NCBI RefSeq assembly: GCF_010550695.1
Contig: NZ_JAAGOB010000003.1
Location: forward strand, 413,023 to 477,022
DNA length: 64,000 nucleotides
DNA from: Phytoactinopolyspora alkaliphila
GTDB lineage: Bacteria > Actinomycetota > Actinomycetes > Jiangellales > Jiangellaceae
Direction: 5' to 3'
Shown: piece after piece, positions 25,021 through 34,051 of the stretch
Position numbering within the stretch: the first letter of the stretch is position 1
Layout of the letters: every line of letters begins with the position of its first letter
Notes under the pieces: generated by a model
Databases searched by the model: none
What the model saw: the letters and a program-made list of their open reading frames with translations, nothing else
What the model was told of the DNA's origin: nothing
Made by a program: the position numbers and the translations under genes

Positions 25021-25689
25021 TCAGAACGAGGTTCCGGTGCCCACGGGGCACGCCACGCCGGTACCGGCCAGGCCGCAATAGCCGTTCGGGTTCTTGGCGT
25101 CGGACAGGTACTGCTGGTGGTAGTCCTCGGCGTAGTACAGCTCGCCGAGCTGTTCGATCTGCGTGGTGATGGCGCCGAGCCCGGCGTCGGCAAGCTTGGC
25201 GGCGTAGGCGTCGCGGGAGGCCAGTGCGGCCTCGCGCTGAGCCGGCGTGGTCCAGTAGATCGCGGACCGGTACTGCGTTCCGACGTCGTTCCCCTGCCGC
25301 ATGCCCTGGGTGGGATCGTGCGCCTCCCAGAACACCTTCAGCAGATCCGCGAAGCTGACCTGCTCAGGGTCGAAGACCACCCGGACCACTTCGGCGTGGC
25401 CGGTGCGCGCGGTGCAGACCTCTTCGTATGTGGGATGCGGCGTGTGCCCGCCGGCGTAGCCGACGGCCGTGGACCATACGCCTGGGATGCGCCAGAACTC
25501 TCGCTCCGCGCCCCAGAAGCAGCCCATGCCGAACACCGCCTCCTGGAAACCGGTGGGCGGTTCGGCGTCGATGGGTGTACCGAGGACCGTGTGGATCCCG
25601 CTGATGGCGAACGGGCGCGTGTCTCGGCCGGGCAGCGCCTCGCCGGCGCCGACCAGATGGGTCTTCGTGGACTGACCGAACAGCGACAA
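25021..25689 (-). CDS. msrA: Peptide methionine-S-sulfoxide reductase MsrA
   Basis: The 222-residue enzyme reduces the S epimer of methionine sulfoxide in proteins. The catalytic Cys57 sits in the signature GMGCFWGAE. Other family features are [28 protein letters not shown] and [11 protein letters not shown]; a resolving Cys is present in the C-terminal [16 protein letters not shown]. The length is typical for the actinobacterial form with an N-terminal extension (residues 1-45). It is not co-transcribed with its neighbours: it converges on cbs and its own upstream region contains repeated GACCATGG steps at 25788-25830. It probably receives electrons from thioredoxin or a mycothiol-linked system. 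Confidence 0.95.
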   Translation of the reverse strand: MSLFGQSTKTHLVGAGEALPGRDTRPFAISGIHTVLGTPIDAEPPTGFQEAVFGMGCFWGAEREFWRIPGVWSTAVGYAGGHTPHPTYEEVCTARTGHAEVVRVVFDPEQVSFADLLKVFWEAHDPTQGMRQGNDVGTQYRSAIYWTTPAQREAALASRDAYAAKLADAGLGAITTQIEQLGELYYAEDYHQQYLSDAKNPNGYCGLAGTGVACPVGTGTSF

Positions 25690-25859
25690 CGCGAAGCACC
25701 TCTCTCCGAAGAACTGGTACTTCCAGCAACGCTACCCGCAGCGGCATTGTTCCAGTGCGGCATCCGCCCGGGCACCCACCTGCGTTGACCATGGCGAATG
25801 CGTCGACCATGGTGAATGGGCTGACCATGGCAACCCTCTGAAGCGCTGGTCCAGAGAAA

Positions 25860-27314
25860 CTAGGCGAACAGGTCGTGGATGTTCGCCGTGGAGATCGCCG
25901 TGCCGTCGGTGACGGCGGCGTAGGCCTGGGCGAGGACGTCCACGGCGTGCTCGAGCGTCTGGACCGGGAGTGTGTACGGCAGCCGGAGCCGGCGTTCGAA
26001 GGCGCCGTCGACGCCGAAACGCGGCCCCGCCGCGAGCCGCAACCCGTGCCGTTCCGCGGCTGCCACCAGGCGGCTGGAGACCGGACTGCCGAGGTCGCAC
26101 CAGAGTACGAGCCCGCCGCGAGGCCGCCGAACGCTCCATCCGGGCAGCTGAGTATCGATGGCCGACATCAGCGCATCACGCCGGTTGCGCAGCTCCTCTC
26201 GCCGGCTCGGGAGCACGTCGTCCATCCGGGTCAGCAGCTCGACCGTCGCCAGTTGCTCGAGCATGGCCGACGAGATGTCCGAGGTGGCCCGTGCGGACGC
26301 GAGGCGGCGGACGGTGGTGGTGTCGGCGCGGATCCAGCCGATGCGCAGGCCTCCCCAGAACGGCTTGCTGACGCTGCCGACGGTCACTGCGAGCTGGTCC
26401 GGCAGGCACGTGGCGAAGGGCGCCGGGGCGTCGCCTTCCAGCGCAAGCTCGGACAGGGTCTCGTCGACGACGGCCACCGTGCGGTTTTCCGCCAGCGACG
26501 ACGCCAGCGCGTCTCGTTCGACGGCGGTGGCCGTCAGCCCGGTCGGATTGTGGAAGTCCGGAACCAGATAGGCCAGCCTGGGTCCGGTCTGGCGCAGGGC
26601 AGCGGCGAACGCGTCGGTGTCCCAGCCGTTCCCGGCGAACGCCACCGGTACGGTACGCGCGTTCAGCCGGCGGATAGCGTCGATGGCGTTCGGGTAGGTG
26701 GGATGCTCGATGAGCACGCGGTCCCCGGGATCGGTGAACACGCTCAGAGCCAGGGAGAAGGCGTGCTGGGCACCGGAGGTGACCAGGATCTGCTCCGGGA
26801 TGGTCGGCAGGCCGCGCACGGTGAACCGGTGTGCGATCGCGGCACGCAAGGCGGGCAGCCCGAACAGGTCGTAGCCGCAGGTCGGCAGATATCGGGGGAG
26901 CTGACTGAGGGCCACCTCGTAGGCCTCATGCAATGTCCGCTCCGGCGCCTCCGGAGCGGCGTGTGCGAGATCGAGGATGTCAGAGCCGTCGGGGCCGAAC
27001 GGTGACCAGAAGCTCCCCGCGAGGGACGACGTGTGCGTGGCAGGCAGCGTGGTCCGCGTGCCCGAGCCTTGCCTACTGGCCGCGTAACCCGTGGAACGAA
27101 GCAGGTCGTAGGCAGCGGTGACAGTGGTGCGGCTGACCCCGAGCACACCCGCGAGCTCGCGTTCGCCGGGCAGACGTGCGTCCAGCGGCACCCTTCCGTC
27201 CAGGATCAGCATGCGGATCGCCGCTGCGAGCCGAGCGTAGGCCGGTCCGCTGTCCTCGATTCGGGACCATGGGCCAAGTGCGCGAGCCAGTTGCCGGCCA
27301 CCGAAACTCTGCAT
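25860..27314 (-). CDS. MocR-type regulator (GntR helix-turn-helix fused to aminotransferase)
   Basis: The 484-residue protein has a winged helix of the GntR family at about residues 20-90 (RLPGERELAGVLGVSRTTVT) joined to an aspartate aminotransferase fold (about 115-470). The PLP lysine is in GSVSKPFWGGLRIGW, with FHNPTG and VVDETLSELAL further upstream. MocR proteins use PLP or an amino-acid adduct as effector to control transport or cofactor genes. It is divergent from a YczE-type membrane protein gene; the MocR-yczE divergent pair is widespread, and the membrane protein is the likely target. Inverted repeats in the 61-base gap are candidate operators. Confidence 0.9.
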   Translation of the reverse strand: MQSFGGRQLARALGPWSRIEDSGPAYARLAAAIRMLILDGRVPLDARLPGERELAGVLGVSRTTVTAAYDLLRSTGYAASRQGSGTRTTLPATHTSSLAGSFWSPFGPDGSDILDLAHAAPEAPERTLHEAYEVALSQLPRYLPTCGYDLFGLPALRAAIAHRFTVRGLPTIPEQILVTSGAQHAFSLALSVFTDPGDRVLIEHPTYPNAIDAIRRLNARTVPVAFAGNGWDTDAFAAALRQTGPRLAYLVPDFHNPTGLTATAVERDALASSLAENRTVAVVDETLSELALEGDAPAPFATCLPDQLAVTVGSVSKPFWGGLRIGWIRADTTTVRRLASARATSDISSAMLEQLATVELLTRMDDVLPSRREELRNRRDALMSAIDTQLPGWSVRRPRGGLVLWCDLGSPVSSRLVAAAERHGLRLAAGPRFGVDGAFERRLRLPYTLPVQTLEHAVDVLAQAYAAVTDGTAISTANIHDLFA

Positions 27315-27323
27315 CAGGCCACT

Positions 27324-27356
27324 TTGTCACAATTGGACCTTGATTAACAGGCCAAT
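27324..27356. promoter_or_regulatory. Operator-like palindromes between mocR-type gene and yczE-type gene
   Basis: Two inverted repeats lie in the divergent gap: TTGTCACAA (27324-27332), and ATTGG (27332-27336) with CCAAT (27352-27356), flanked as ATTGGACC and GGCCAAT. A -35-like TTGGAC at 27333-27338 falls inside. They would let the MocR-type protein control both genes. Confidence 0.5.
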
Positions 27357-27375
27357 AAGACGTGAAATCGGTACC

Positions 27376-28020
27376 GTGCTTCACGACAGCTTCTCCCGCT
27401 TCGGCGAGCGGCGTCTGCCCCGCCGTCTCGGCCAGCTCTATCTCGGGCTCGCGCTCTACGGGTTCAGCATGGCGCTGATGATCGTCTCCGGTCTCGGGCT
27501 GGATCCGTGGGACGTCTTCCACGAGGGCGTCACCGCGAGAACACCCCTGACGTTCGGGACGGTCACGATCCTCGTCGGCGCCGCTGTGCTTCTCACCTGG
27601 ATCCCTCTTCGCCAGCGCCCGGGCGTCGGCACCGTCAGCAACGTGGTGGTGATCGGCATCGCCGTCGACGTCTCGATCTGGGCACTGCCCTCGCCCGGCG
27701 GATTGGCGACACAAGCACTGTTCCTGGTCGGCGGGGTGGTCCTCAATGCGGTGGCGACCGCTGCCTATATCGGTGCGCGGCTCGGACCTGGCCCCCGCGA
27801 CGGACTGATGACCGGCCTGGTGCGAAGAACCGGGCGCTCGGTCCGCCTCGTGCGTACCTCCCTCGAGGTGACCGTGCTGGCTGTCGGGTGGCTGCTGGGC
27901 GGTACCGTCGGCGTCGGGACCGTGCTGTACGCGTTGAGTATCGGGCCCCTGGTCCACGTGCTGATGCCTCGCCTCACTGTGCCCGGCGATCGTCGACCCG
28001 TAGGTACCGGTGTGCGGTGA
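27376..28020 (+). CDS. YczE/YitT-type integral membrane protein
   Basis: The protein (214 residues from GTG 27376; 226 from TTG 27340) has about five hydrophobic segments, the first being LGQLYLGLALYGFSMALMIV. The signature GLDPWDVFHEG after helix 1 and GARLGPGPRDGLM later are typical of the YczE family. Its transport function is unproven; the family is linked to MocR regulators and may export or import a vitamer or amino acid. GTG 27376 is preferred because the repeats at 27324-27356 then lie upstream in promoter position, but no strong ribosome binding site favours either. It lies 111 bases upstream of metB in the same direction. Confidence 0.85.
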   Translation: MLHDSFSRFGERRLPRRLGQLYLGLALYGFSMALMIVSGLGLDPWDVFHEGVTARTPLTFGTVTILVGAAVLLTWIPLRQRPGVGTVSNVVVIGIAVDVSIWALPSPGGLATQALFLVGGVVLNAVATAAYIGARLGPGPRDGLMTGLVRRTGRSVRLVRTSLEVTVLAVGWLLGGTVGVGTVLYALSIGPLVHVLMPRLTVPGDRRPVGTGVR

Positions 28021-28130
28021 TGGTCGCCTCGTCTGACCTGTGGCTCAAGCGTGCGCTCAGTCGTGTGCATCGTGGCGACCACGACCGAAGGCGTGCGAGG
28101 ACGGCCCCGGACGGCGTAAGGTCCATAACC

Positions 28131-29267
28131 GTGCACGGATTCGAGACACGAGCTATTCACGCCGGCCAGGAGCCGGACCCCCGGACGGGTGCGGTCATCC
28201 CTCCCATATACGCCACCAGCACGTTCGCTCAGGACGGTGTCGGCGGCCTGCGGGACGGCTATGAGTACAGCCGGTCGGCCAACCCCACGAGAACGGCGCT
28301 GGAGGAATGCCTTGCCGCGCTCGAGGTGGGGGTACGGGGCCTGGCCTTCGCCAGCGGCATGGCCGCGGAGGACACCCTTCTGCGCACGGTGCTCAGCCCA
28401 GGCGACCACGTCATCATTCCCAACGACGCCTATGGCGGCACCTTCCGCCTGATCAGCAGGGTGGTGGAGCGCTGGGGCGTGTCATGGACGGCTGCGCCGG
28501 TCTCCGACATCGAGGCGGTCCGCGGCGCGATCCGGCCGGAGACGAAGGTGGTGTGGCTGGAGACACCGACCAATCCGCTGCTCAACATCGCCGACATCCC
28601 TGCGCTCGCCGAGGTGGCGCACGACGCCGGTGCCCTGCTCGTCGTCGACAACACGTTCGCCACTCCGTACCTCCAGCAGCCGCTGACGCTGGGGGCCGAC
28701 GTCGTCGTCCATTCCACCACCAAGTACTGCGGCGGCCATTCCGACGTGGTCGGTGGCGCCCTCATCACGGGGGACGCCGCGCTGGGCGATGAGCTCGCAT
28801 ATCACCAGAACGCTCTGGGCGGCGTCGCGGGCCCGTTCGACGCGTGGCTCGTCCTGCGCGGGCTGAAGACGCTCGCGGTGCGGATGGACCGGCACTGCGA
28901 CAATGCCGAGCGGGTGGTCGAGGCCCTGGCGGGGCACCCCAACGTGGCGGAGGTCCTCTACCCAGGGCTGCCGTCGCATCCCGGCCATGAAGTGGCCCGG
29001 CGGCAGATGCGGCGCTTCGGCGGCATGGTGTCCTTCCGGGTCGCCGGTGGCGAAGAGGCCGCCGTGGAACTTTGCAACCGCGCACAGGTATTCACTCTGG
29101 GCGAGTCGCTCGGCGGCGTCGAGTCCCTGATCGAGCACCCCGGCCGGATGACGCACGCCAGTGCCGCCGGCAGTCCGCTGGAGGTTGCTGCCGATCTCGT
29201 GCGACTGTCCGTGGGTATCGAGACCGTCGATGATCTCCTCGCGGACTTGGACAACGCCCTCAAGTAG
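28131..29267 (+). CDS. metB: Cystathionine gamma-lyase / gamma-synthase (Cys/Met metabolism PLP enzyme)
   Basis: The 378-residue PLP enzyme belongs to the cystathionine gamma family. Features are YSRSANPTRTALEE, the stretch FASGMAAEDTLLRTVLSPGD, and HSTTKYCGGHSDVVGG, in which the Lys of TTKY binds PLP, then GESLGGVESLIEHP near the C-terminus. With cbs nearby it most likely acts as cystathionine gamma-lyase in reverse transsulfuration, although actinobacterial metB enzymes may also work as the synthase. GTG 28131 gives the family length and has AAGG about 9 bases upstream; a longer open frame upstream overlaps the yczE-type gene and is not conserved. A hairpin terminator follows. Confidence 0.92.
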   Translation: MHGFETRAIHAGQEPDPRTGAVIPPIYATSTFAQDGVGGLRDGYEYSRSANPTRTALEECLAALEVGVRGLAFASGMAAEDTLLRTVLSPGDHVIIPNDAYGGTFRLISRVVERWGVSWTAAPVSDIEAVRGAIRPETKVVWLETPTNPLLNIADIPALAEVAHDAGALLVVDNTFATPYLQQPLTLGADVVVHSTTKYCGGHSDVVGGALITGDAALGDELAYHQNALGGVAGPFDAWLVLRGLKTLAVRMDRHCDNAERVVEALAGHPNVAEVLYPGLPSHPGHEVARRQMRRFGGMVSFRVAGGEEAAVELCNRAQVFTLGESLGGVESLIEHPGRMTHASAAGSPLEVAADLVRLSVGIETVDDLLADLDNALK

Positions 29268-29296
29268 GCCGCGGCGACTCGTCTTTCCTCCGCTGC

Positions 29297-29325
29297 GCCC
29301 GCCCGCCAGTCTGCCACGGGCGGGC
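29297..29325 (+). terminator. Hairpin terminator after metB
   Basis: GCCCGCCCG (29297-29305) pairs perfectly with CGGGCGGGC (29317-29325) across an 11-base loop, 30 bases after the metB stop codon. Confidence 0.75.
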
Positions 29326-29452
29326 TCACGGTCCGAAGCGTCGTTTCGGGTTGACCGGCGGCCGATCGGATGAGAACGTAACGCGGGCGAGCGGAGGCGC
29401 CATCTCGCCCGCGATATCCGGTTCATCGGTCGCGGACGAGAAGGGCCTGGGC

Positions 29453-30298
29453 ATGGATCCCTTTGCGGTACCTGGAAGCGGGCACAGCGACGGCCGGGAC
29501 AGCCGTGACAGAGCTGACCGGACGGCCGCACAGCCGCCGTCGCCGGGTCAGGCCTATGCGCCGCGGATCCGCCCGCTCTCCGGGCTTGCCGCCGCCGTGA
29601 CCGTGATGCTCGCGATCGCTGCCGTGGTGGACATCGCCGCTGCCGGTTCGATGTTCAGCCGGGCCTCGCTCCTCGATGACATCCGTGCGGGCGGCTTCGT
29701 CGACGAGCAGCGCGCTCAAAGGGCCGACGAACTGGTGGCGCTCCTTAGCGTGGCCCAGGTGCTGGTGGTGCTTGCCACGGGCGTCGTGTTCCTCGTCTGG
29801 CAATTCCGGCATGCCAAGAACGCTCAGGTGCTCGGCTCGGACCGTGCCCTGGGACCCGGGTGGGCGATCGGTGGCTGGTTCATTCCGATTGCCAACCTTC
29901 TCCTGCCCGCTATACAGATCTTCGGGGCCAGCCGCTTCTCGGACCTGAATGAGCGCAGACACCATCCTGCGCAGGGCGGCCGCGGCGCGGGAGTCGTCGT
30001 CGCCTGGGCGATCATGTTCGTCGCCGCAAGTATCGTGTCGGCGGCGCGGTGGGCTCCGGAACCCGCGGGGAGTATCGATGTGTGGCTGCGCCAGGCCGCG
30101 GCGGCGGACCGGGTGGTGGGTTTCGGCGATGCCATGCTCGCCGTGACTGCCGTGCTGGCCCTCCTCATGGTCAGATCGTTGTCCGCGCGGCAGGAGGTGG
30201 CCTTGCAGGCGTTCTTCCGGGCAGCAGGGTCGCCGCCCGGCTGGCGAGCCCCTGCCTCATGGGATGCGCCGCCCGAGACGAGCGCGCCGCCGGCTTAG
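29453..30298 (+). CDS. DUF4328 membrane protein
   Basis: The 281-residue protein has a disordered N-terminus, then four hydrophobic helices: LSGLAAAVTVMLAIAAVVDI, VALLSVAQVLVVLATGVVFL, GWAIGGWFIPIANLLLPAIQ and VVAWAIMFVAASIVSA, plus a last one near the C-terminus. The conserved LVWQFRHAKNAQVLG and PGWAIGGWFIPIANL are characteristic of DUF4328. Its function is unknown. The start is placed at ATG 29453, with AAGGG upstream; a longer frame from 29351 is open but lacks family similarity. It converges on the F420-dependent oxidoreductase gene with a gap of 20 bases. Confidence 0.82.
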   Translation: MDPFAVPGSGHSDGRDSRDRADRTAAQPPSPGQAYAPRIRPLSGLAAAVTVMLAIAAVVDIAAAGSMFSRASLLDDIRAGGFVDEQRAQRADELVALLSVAQVLVVLATGVVFLVWQFRHAKNAQVLGSDRALGPGWAIGGWFIPIANLLLPAIQIFGASRFSDLNERRHHPAQGGRGAGVVVAWAIMFVAASIVSAARWAPEPAGSIDVWLRQAAAADRVVGFGDAMLAVTAVLALLMVRSLSARQEVALQAFFRAAGSPPGWRAPASWDAPPETSAPPA

Positions 30299-30318
30299 GC
30301 CAGCGAGCTCGTCAGCAG

Positions 30319-31302
30319 TTAGACGGCCCAGTCGCGCAGGGCGGGCAGTACCTGCTCTCCGACATCCGTGATGGTCCGCACCGGGTCCGCGCTGGCCACC
30401 TGGATCGCCACGTAGTCGGCGCCGACGTCGTGAACGAGCGGCTTGTATGCTTCGGCGAGCTGGTCGAGGTCGCGGACGATAGTGTATTTGCTCAGGATCT
30501 CCTGACGGTCCATGGCGTCGGCCCGCTCGCGCAGCACCATCGGGTCGGCCACCTCGAGCCGGCCCGGTGCGCGCAGTCCGCGCATCGCCGCCAGCGCCTC
30601 CCAGGCCTCGTCGTCGCTCTCGGCGAGCACGACCCAGCGGGTGGCCATGATGGTGGTGTCCGCTCCACGTTCGGCGGCGGCCTCCCGGTAGGGAGTGATG
30701 ACCCGCTCCACTGCGTCCGCTGGTTCCTTGACGCTGGTGATCAGACCCTCCGCGTGCTGACCGGCGAAGGTCGCCGACTTCGGGCCACCGGCTGCCATCC
30801 ACACCGGTACGCGGCCCGTGGGCGGGCTGTAGAGCTTGGCCGTTCGGGCTTGGTAATACTGGCCGTCGATGTCGAGCTTCTCGCCGGCCAGCAGGCCGTG
30901 GATGATCCGCAGCGCCTCGTCCATGCGGGCGATCCGCTCGGCGTATCCGGGAAACTCGTAGCCTAGGGGCGCCTCGTTGATCGCCTCGCCGGTTCCGACC
31001 CCGAGGACGAATCTGCCGCCGGAGAGCCGGTCGAGGGTGGCAGCCGCCTGCGCGATCAGGCCCGGGTGGTAGCGGTACAGGGGCGCGGTGACGCTCGTGG
31101 CCATCTCCACCCGCGAGGTCGCTTGTGCGACGGCTCCGAACCAGCTCCACACGAAGCTGGAGGCCGACGCATCGTCGACCCACGGGTGAAAGTGGTCCGC
31201 TCCGGTCACCATGTCGAAACCGGCGCGCTCGGCCAGGACGGCATGCTCCAGGAGGGTCTCGGGCTGGTAGGACTCATGACTGCACAACCAGGCAAGCTTC
31301 AC
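30319..31302 (-). CDS. F420-dependent luciferase-like oxidoreductase (TIGR03557-type)
   Basis: The 327-residue protein is a TIM-barrel flavin/F420 enzyme of the LLM class. The N-terminal MKLAWLCSHESYQPETLLEH and the ADHFHPW motif mark the TIGR03557 branch, related to F420-dependent glucose-6-phosphate dehydrogenase; SGGRFVLGVGTGEAINE is the phosphate-binding stretch. The substrate is unknown: the family includes sugar-phosphate and hydride-transfer enzymes. The family indicates that the organism makes coenzyme F420. It is divergent from ilvA, 65 bases apart, so a shared promoter region is likely. Confidence 0.88.
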   Translation of the reverse strand: MKLAWLCSHESYQPETLLEHAVLAERAGFDMVTGADHFHPWVDDASASSFVWSWFGAVAQATSRVEMATSVTAPLYRYHPGLIAQAAATLDRLSGGRFVLGVGTGEAINEAPLGYEFPGYAERIARMDEALRIIHGLLAGEKLDIDGQYYQARTAKLYSPPTGRVPVWMAAGGPKSATFAGQHAEGLITSVKEPADAVERVITPYREAAAERGADTTIMATRWVVLAESDDEAWEALAAMRGLRAPGRLEVADPMVLRERADAMDRQEILSKYTIVRDLDQLAEAYKPLVHDVGADYVAIQVASADPVRTITDVGEQVLPALRDWAV

Positions 31303-31367
31303 CTGCCCTACTGTAGGAGATGGGTCCGGCGTGCGCGCGGGCGGCCGGAGTGACAGGATCGGTCACT

Positions 31368-32579
31368 ATGGACCTGACGATGGCGGAGGTAGAAGCCGCT
31401 GCCAAACTCCTGCAGGACGTCGTCCGGCCGACGCCGCTGGAAGACTCGCGGTGGCTCGGCGGAAAGGTGGGCGGGCCGGTCCACCTGAAATGTGAGAACC
31501 TGCAGCGCGCGGGATCGTTCAAGATCCGCGGAGCTTATGTGCGTATCGCCCGGCTCACGGATGAGGAACGCCGGTACGGTGTCGTGGCGGCCAGTGCCGG
31601 CAACCACGCCCAGGGCGTGGCGCTCGCGGCGAGCATGCTCCACACTCAGGCCACCGTGTTCATGCCGGAAGGCGCCGCTATCGTCAAGGAACGGGCCACC
31701 CACGCCTACGGCGCGGACGTCCGCTTCGCGGGTGCCACAGTCGACGAGGCGCTGCTCGCCGCCCGGGCGTTCGCCGCCGAGACCGGCGCCGTGCTGATCC
31801 ACCCCTTCGACCATCCGGACATCGTGGCGGGTCAGGCCACTGTCGGGGTGGAGATCCTCGACCAGTGTCCCGACGTGCGGACCATCATTGTCGGAGCGGG
31901 GGGCGGCGGGCTGCTGGCCGGCGTCTCCCTCGCGGTACGGCACCTGCGCCCGGACGTTCAGGTGGTGGGCGTGCAGGCCGAGGGGGCGGCGGCCTATCCG
32001 GCGTCCCTCGCGGCTGGTGCGCCGCTGTCTCTTGACCACATGTCGACCATGGCGGACGGCATCGCCGTCGGCCGGCCAGGGGACGTGCCCTTCGACATCG
32101 TGCGCGATTCCCGGGTGCCGGTCATCACCGTCTCCGAGGAGTCGTTGTCCCACGCGCTCGTGTCCCTGCTGGAGCGGGCGAAACAGGTCGTGGAGCCGGC
32201 CGGCGCGGCGGCGGTGGCGGCGATCCTCGAGGACGCGTCGGCCTTCGAGCCGCCGGTGGTGGCGATCCTCTCGGGCGGAAACATCGATCCACTCCTGCTC
32301 ATGCGGGTGGTCCGGCACGGCATGGCGGCCGGTGGGCGGTACCTGTCCATCCGGGTGAGGGTGCCCGACGCGCCGGGCGCGCTGGCTCAGTTGCTCGGTG
32401 AGCTCGCCTCGGTCGACGCGAACGTGCTCGACGTCGTGCATGAGCGCACGGGTGCGTCGCTGCCGGTCGACCAGGTGGAAGTGTCGCTGCAGCTCGAGAC
32501 CAGGGGTCCGGAGCACCGAGCCCGCGTGCTGAACCGGTTGGAGCAAGCGCGATATCCGCTCTCAATTCCGGAAGGCTGA
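31368..32579 (+). CDS. ilvA: Threonine ammonia-lyase with ACT domain
   Basis: The 403-residue PLP enzyme deaminates threonine to 2-oxobutanoate, the first step to isoleucine. Lys52 in GSFKIRGA holds PLP, SAGNHAQG binds the substrate and GAGGGGLLAG binds the PLP phosphate. A single C-terminal ACT domain (about residues 325-403: RYLSIRVRVPDAPGALAQLL) makes this the short form, which is often isoleucine-insensitive or catabolic rather than the two-ACT form of E. coli IlvA. ATG 31368 is chosen over 31320 because AGGA lies upstream at a suitable distance and the shorter N-terminus matches the family. It is a single gene; the next promoter starts just after its stop. Confidence 0.92.
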   Translation: MDLTMAEVEAAAKLLQDVVRPTPLEDSRWLGGKVGGPVHLKCENLQRAGSFKIRGAYVRIARLTDEERRYGVVAASAGNHAQGVALAASMLHTQATVFMPEGAAIVKERATHAYGADVRFAGATVDEALLAARAFAAETGAVLIHPFDHPDIVAGQATVGVEILDQCPDVRTIIVGAGGGGLLAGVSLAVRHLRPDVQVVGVQAEGAAAYPASLAAGAPLSLDHMSTMADGIAVGRPGDVPFDIVRDSRVPVITVSEESLSHALVSLLERAKQVVEPAGAAAVAAILEDASAFEPPVVAILSGGNIDPLLLMRVVRHGMAAGGRYLSIRVRVPDAPGALAQLLGELASVDANVLDVVHERTGASLPVDQVEVSLQLETRGPEHRARVLNRLEQARYPLSIPEG

Positions 32580-32601
32580 CTTTTACTTCTGGCAAGTCCC
32601 C

Positions 32602-32631
32602 TTGACGATTTGGTAAATCGTCGGGCATCAT
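32602..32631 (+). promoter_or_regulatory. Leaderless promoter with a perfect palindromic operator
   Basis: TTGACG (32602-32607), an 18-base spacer and CATCAT (32626-32631) lie 7 bases before GTG 32639, the spacing of a leaderless transcript. The palindrome GACGATTT-GGT-AAATCGTC (32604-32622) covers the -35 element and most of the spacer. A repressor bound there would exclude RNA polymerase. Confidence 0.6.
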
Positions 32632-32638
32632 CGACGAT

Positions 32639-33475
32639 GTGAACGATGCCACGGGTGATACCCGAACCATCCTTGAACGAGTCGCGAGCGGTGAGCTGAA
32701 CCCGGCCGAGGCGGCACGACTCCTGGACGAGCAGGCGCGGTCCGCGGCCGCATCTCCCTCGGCGGCGTCCGGTGAGGCACCCGTCGAGGGCTCCACGCTG
32801 CCGGCAGCCCCGGAGATCCACCGTGTCCTGGTCCGCGCCACCTCGCGCCGGGTGCGGGTGGTGGGGGATCCCACCGTGGCCACCGTGGCCATCGACGGTC
32901 CGCACACGCTGCGGCGGGACGGTTCCACGCTCGTGGTGGCGGGGGAGACCGAGATCGTCCCGACGGACAACGCGTTCGTGCTGCTGACCGGTGGCGGCTG
33001 GAAGGAAGCCGCAGGCAAGATCCAGCACAGCCTCGGGCAGAACCTGGAGCTGAAAGTGCGCATCCGCCCGGACCTCCCTATCGGCGTCGAAGTGATCGCC
33101 GGCTCCCTTCAAGTGGACGGCGCGCATGCGCTGGACCATGTGCGGGTCACGGCGGGATCGCTGCGGATCAGCGGGGCGCACAGCCCCATCGACCTGCTGG
33201 TCCAGGCAGGATCGGCACAGGTGAGTACTGTGCAGACGCATGGGCACTCCAGAATGCGGTGTGAGTCCGGTTCACTGCAGCTGACCCTGGAGTCCGGTTC
33301 GGACGCACGGGTTCGCTCGGACGTTCAGCTCGGCCGGTTCTCCGTCGAACCTGAGCGCCAGGGACGTGACCGCAACCGGGACATCGTCGTCGGGCTCGGC
33401 GGCGCCGAGATCGACGTCGAAGTGGTGATGGGTTCCGTGTCGCTGAAGACGCCGGATCGAGGCGACGCGCGGTGA
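32639..33475 (+). CDS. DUF4097-type adhesin-like protein with SHOCT-like N-terminus
   Basis: The 278-residue protein begins with a helical bundle motif, ILERVASGELNPAEAARLLD (residues 11-30), of the kind at the N-terminus of YvlB/LiaX-like proteins. The rest is a right-handed beta-rich DUF4097 domain with repeating short strands (for example LQVDGAHALDHVRVTAGSLR). No signal peptide or membrane helix is seen. DUF4097 proteins are linked to envelope stress in Firmicutes; the function here is unknown. GTG 32639 sits 7 bases after a -10-like hexamer. The stop overlaps the next start (GTGA), so the pair is co-translated. Confidence 0.75.
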   Translation: MNDATGDTRTILERVASGELNPAEAARLLDEQARSAAASPSAASGEAPVEGSTLPAAPEIHRVLVRATSRRVRVVGDPTVATVAIDGPHTLRRDGSTLVVAGETEIVPTDNAFVLLTGGGWKEAAGKIQHSLGQNLELKVRIRPDLPIGVEVIAGSLQVDGAHALDHVRVTAGSLRISGAHSPIDLLVQAGSAQVSTVQTHGHSRMRCESGSLQLTLESGSDARVRSDVQLGRFSVEPERQGRDRNRDIVVGLGGAEIDVEVVMGSVSLKTPDRGDAR

Positions 33476-33948
33476 GCAGCGGAGACTCCGCGCGGGCGGC
33501 TGCGGGCCGTGGCGGCCACAGCGCTGAGGTAGGCGCCGTCCAGGGACACGTCACCCGGGTACCCGGCGCACATGGGGGCCATCAGCCCCCGCGGGACTGT
33601 CCGGTCTGCGGCGACATGCTGCACGTCACCCGCCTGGGCTGTGATTCGTGCGGTACGGAGCTTTCCGGGCGGTTCGCGGCGTGCGCGTACTGTTCGCTGT
33701 CCGCACAAGACCGGAAAATCCTTAGCGCATTCCTGGTCTCCAGGGGCAACATGAAGGTGCTCGCCCGCGAACTCGGGGTGAGCTATCCGACGGCCCGGCT
33801 TCGCTACGCCGAGCTGCTGGGGCGTCTCGGTATCGAGGAGGTAGGGGGACTGCACGCAGACAACGAGCCGGTGGATCGCGAAGACGTGTTGCGGCGGCTG
33901 GCGGCGGGGGAACTCGATCTCGATGAGGCGACGGAGCTGCTGAGCTAA
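33472..33948 (+). CDS. DUF2089 zinc-ribbon/helix-turn-helix protein
   Basis: The 158-residue protein has a zinc ribbon (CPVCGDMLHVTRLGCDSCG, residues about 43-61), then a helix-turn-helix-like region, ILSAFLVSRGNMKVLARELG plus VSYPTARLRYAELL, as in DUF2089 proteins. Its last 20 residues, VLRRLAAGELDLDEATELLS, repeat the motif at the start of the upstream DUF4097 protein, suggesting the two interact. It is probably a DNA-binding regulator and a candidate to bind the palindrome at 32604-32622, but this is inferred. The start overlaps the upstream stop by four bases. The first 40 residues are low complexity and may be a leader. Confidence 0.8.
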   Translation: MSSGDSARAAAGRGGHSAEVGAVQGHVTRVPGAHGGHQPPRDCPVCGDMLHVTRLGCDSCGTELSGRFAACAYCSLSAQDRKILSAFLVSRGNMKVLARELGVSYPTARLRYAELLGRLGIEEVGGLHADNEPVDREDVLRRLAAGELDLDEATELLS

Positions 33949-34051
33949 CGCGTGTGCCCGGCGCGCCATCCCGCCCAGAGCCGCCGCCGGAGCTTGTCGG
34001 TGCCTCCGGGCACAATGCCGATGACCGTCCGTTACGCCGACCGGTCTCTTG

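Noticed and set aside
27507..28130. 208-residue N-terminal extension of the metB-type enzyme
   Set aside because: It overlaps the yczE-type gene in another frame and has no similarity to PLP enzymes; GTG 28131 gives the expected length.
33954..34013. 8-bp inverted repeat GTGCCCGG/CCGGGCAC after the DUF2089 gene as a terminator
   Set aside because: The 44-base loop is too long for a convincing terminator; possible but not supported.
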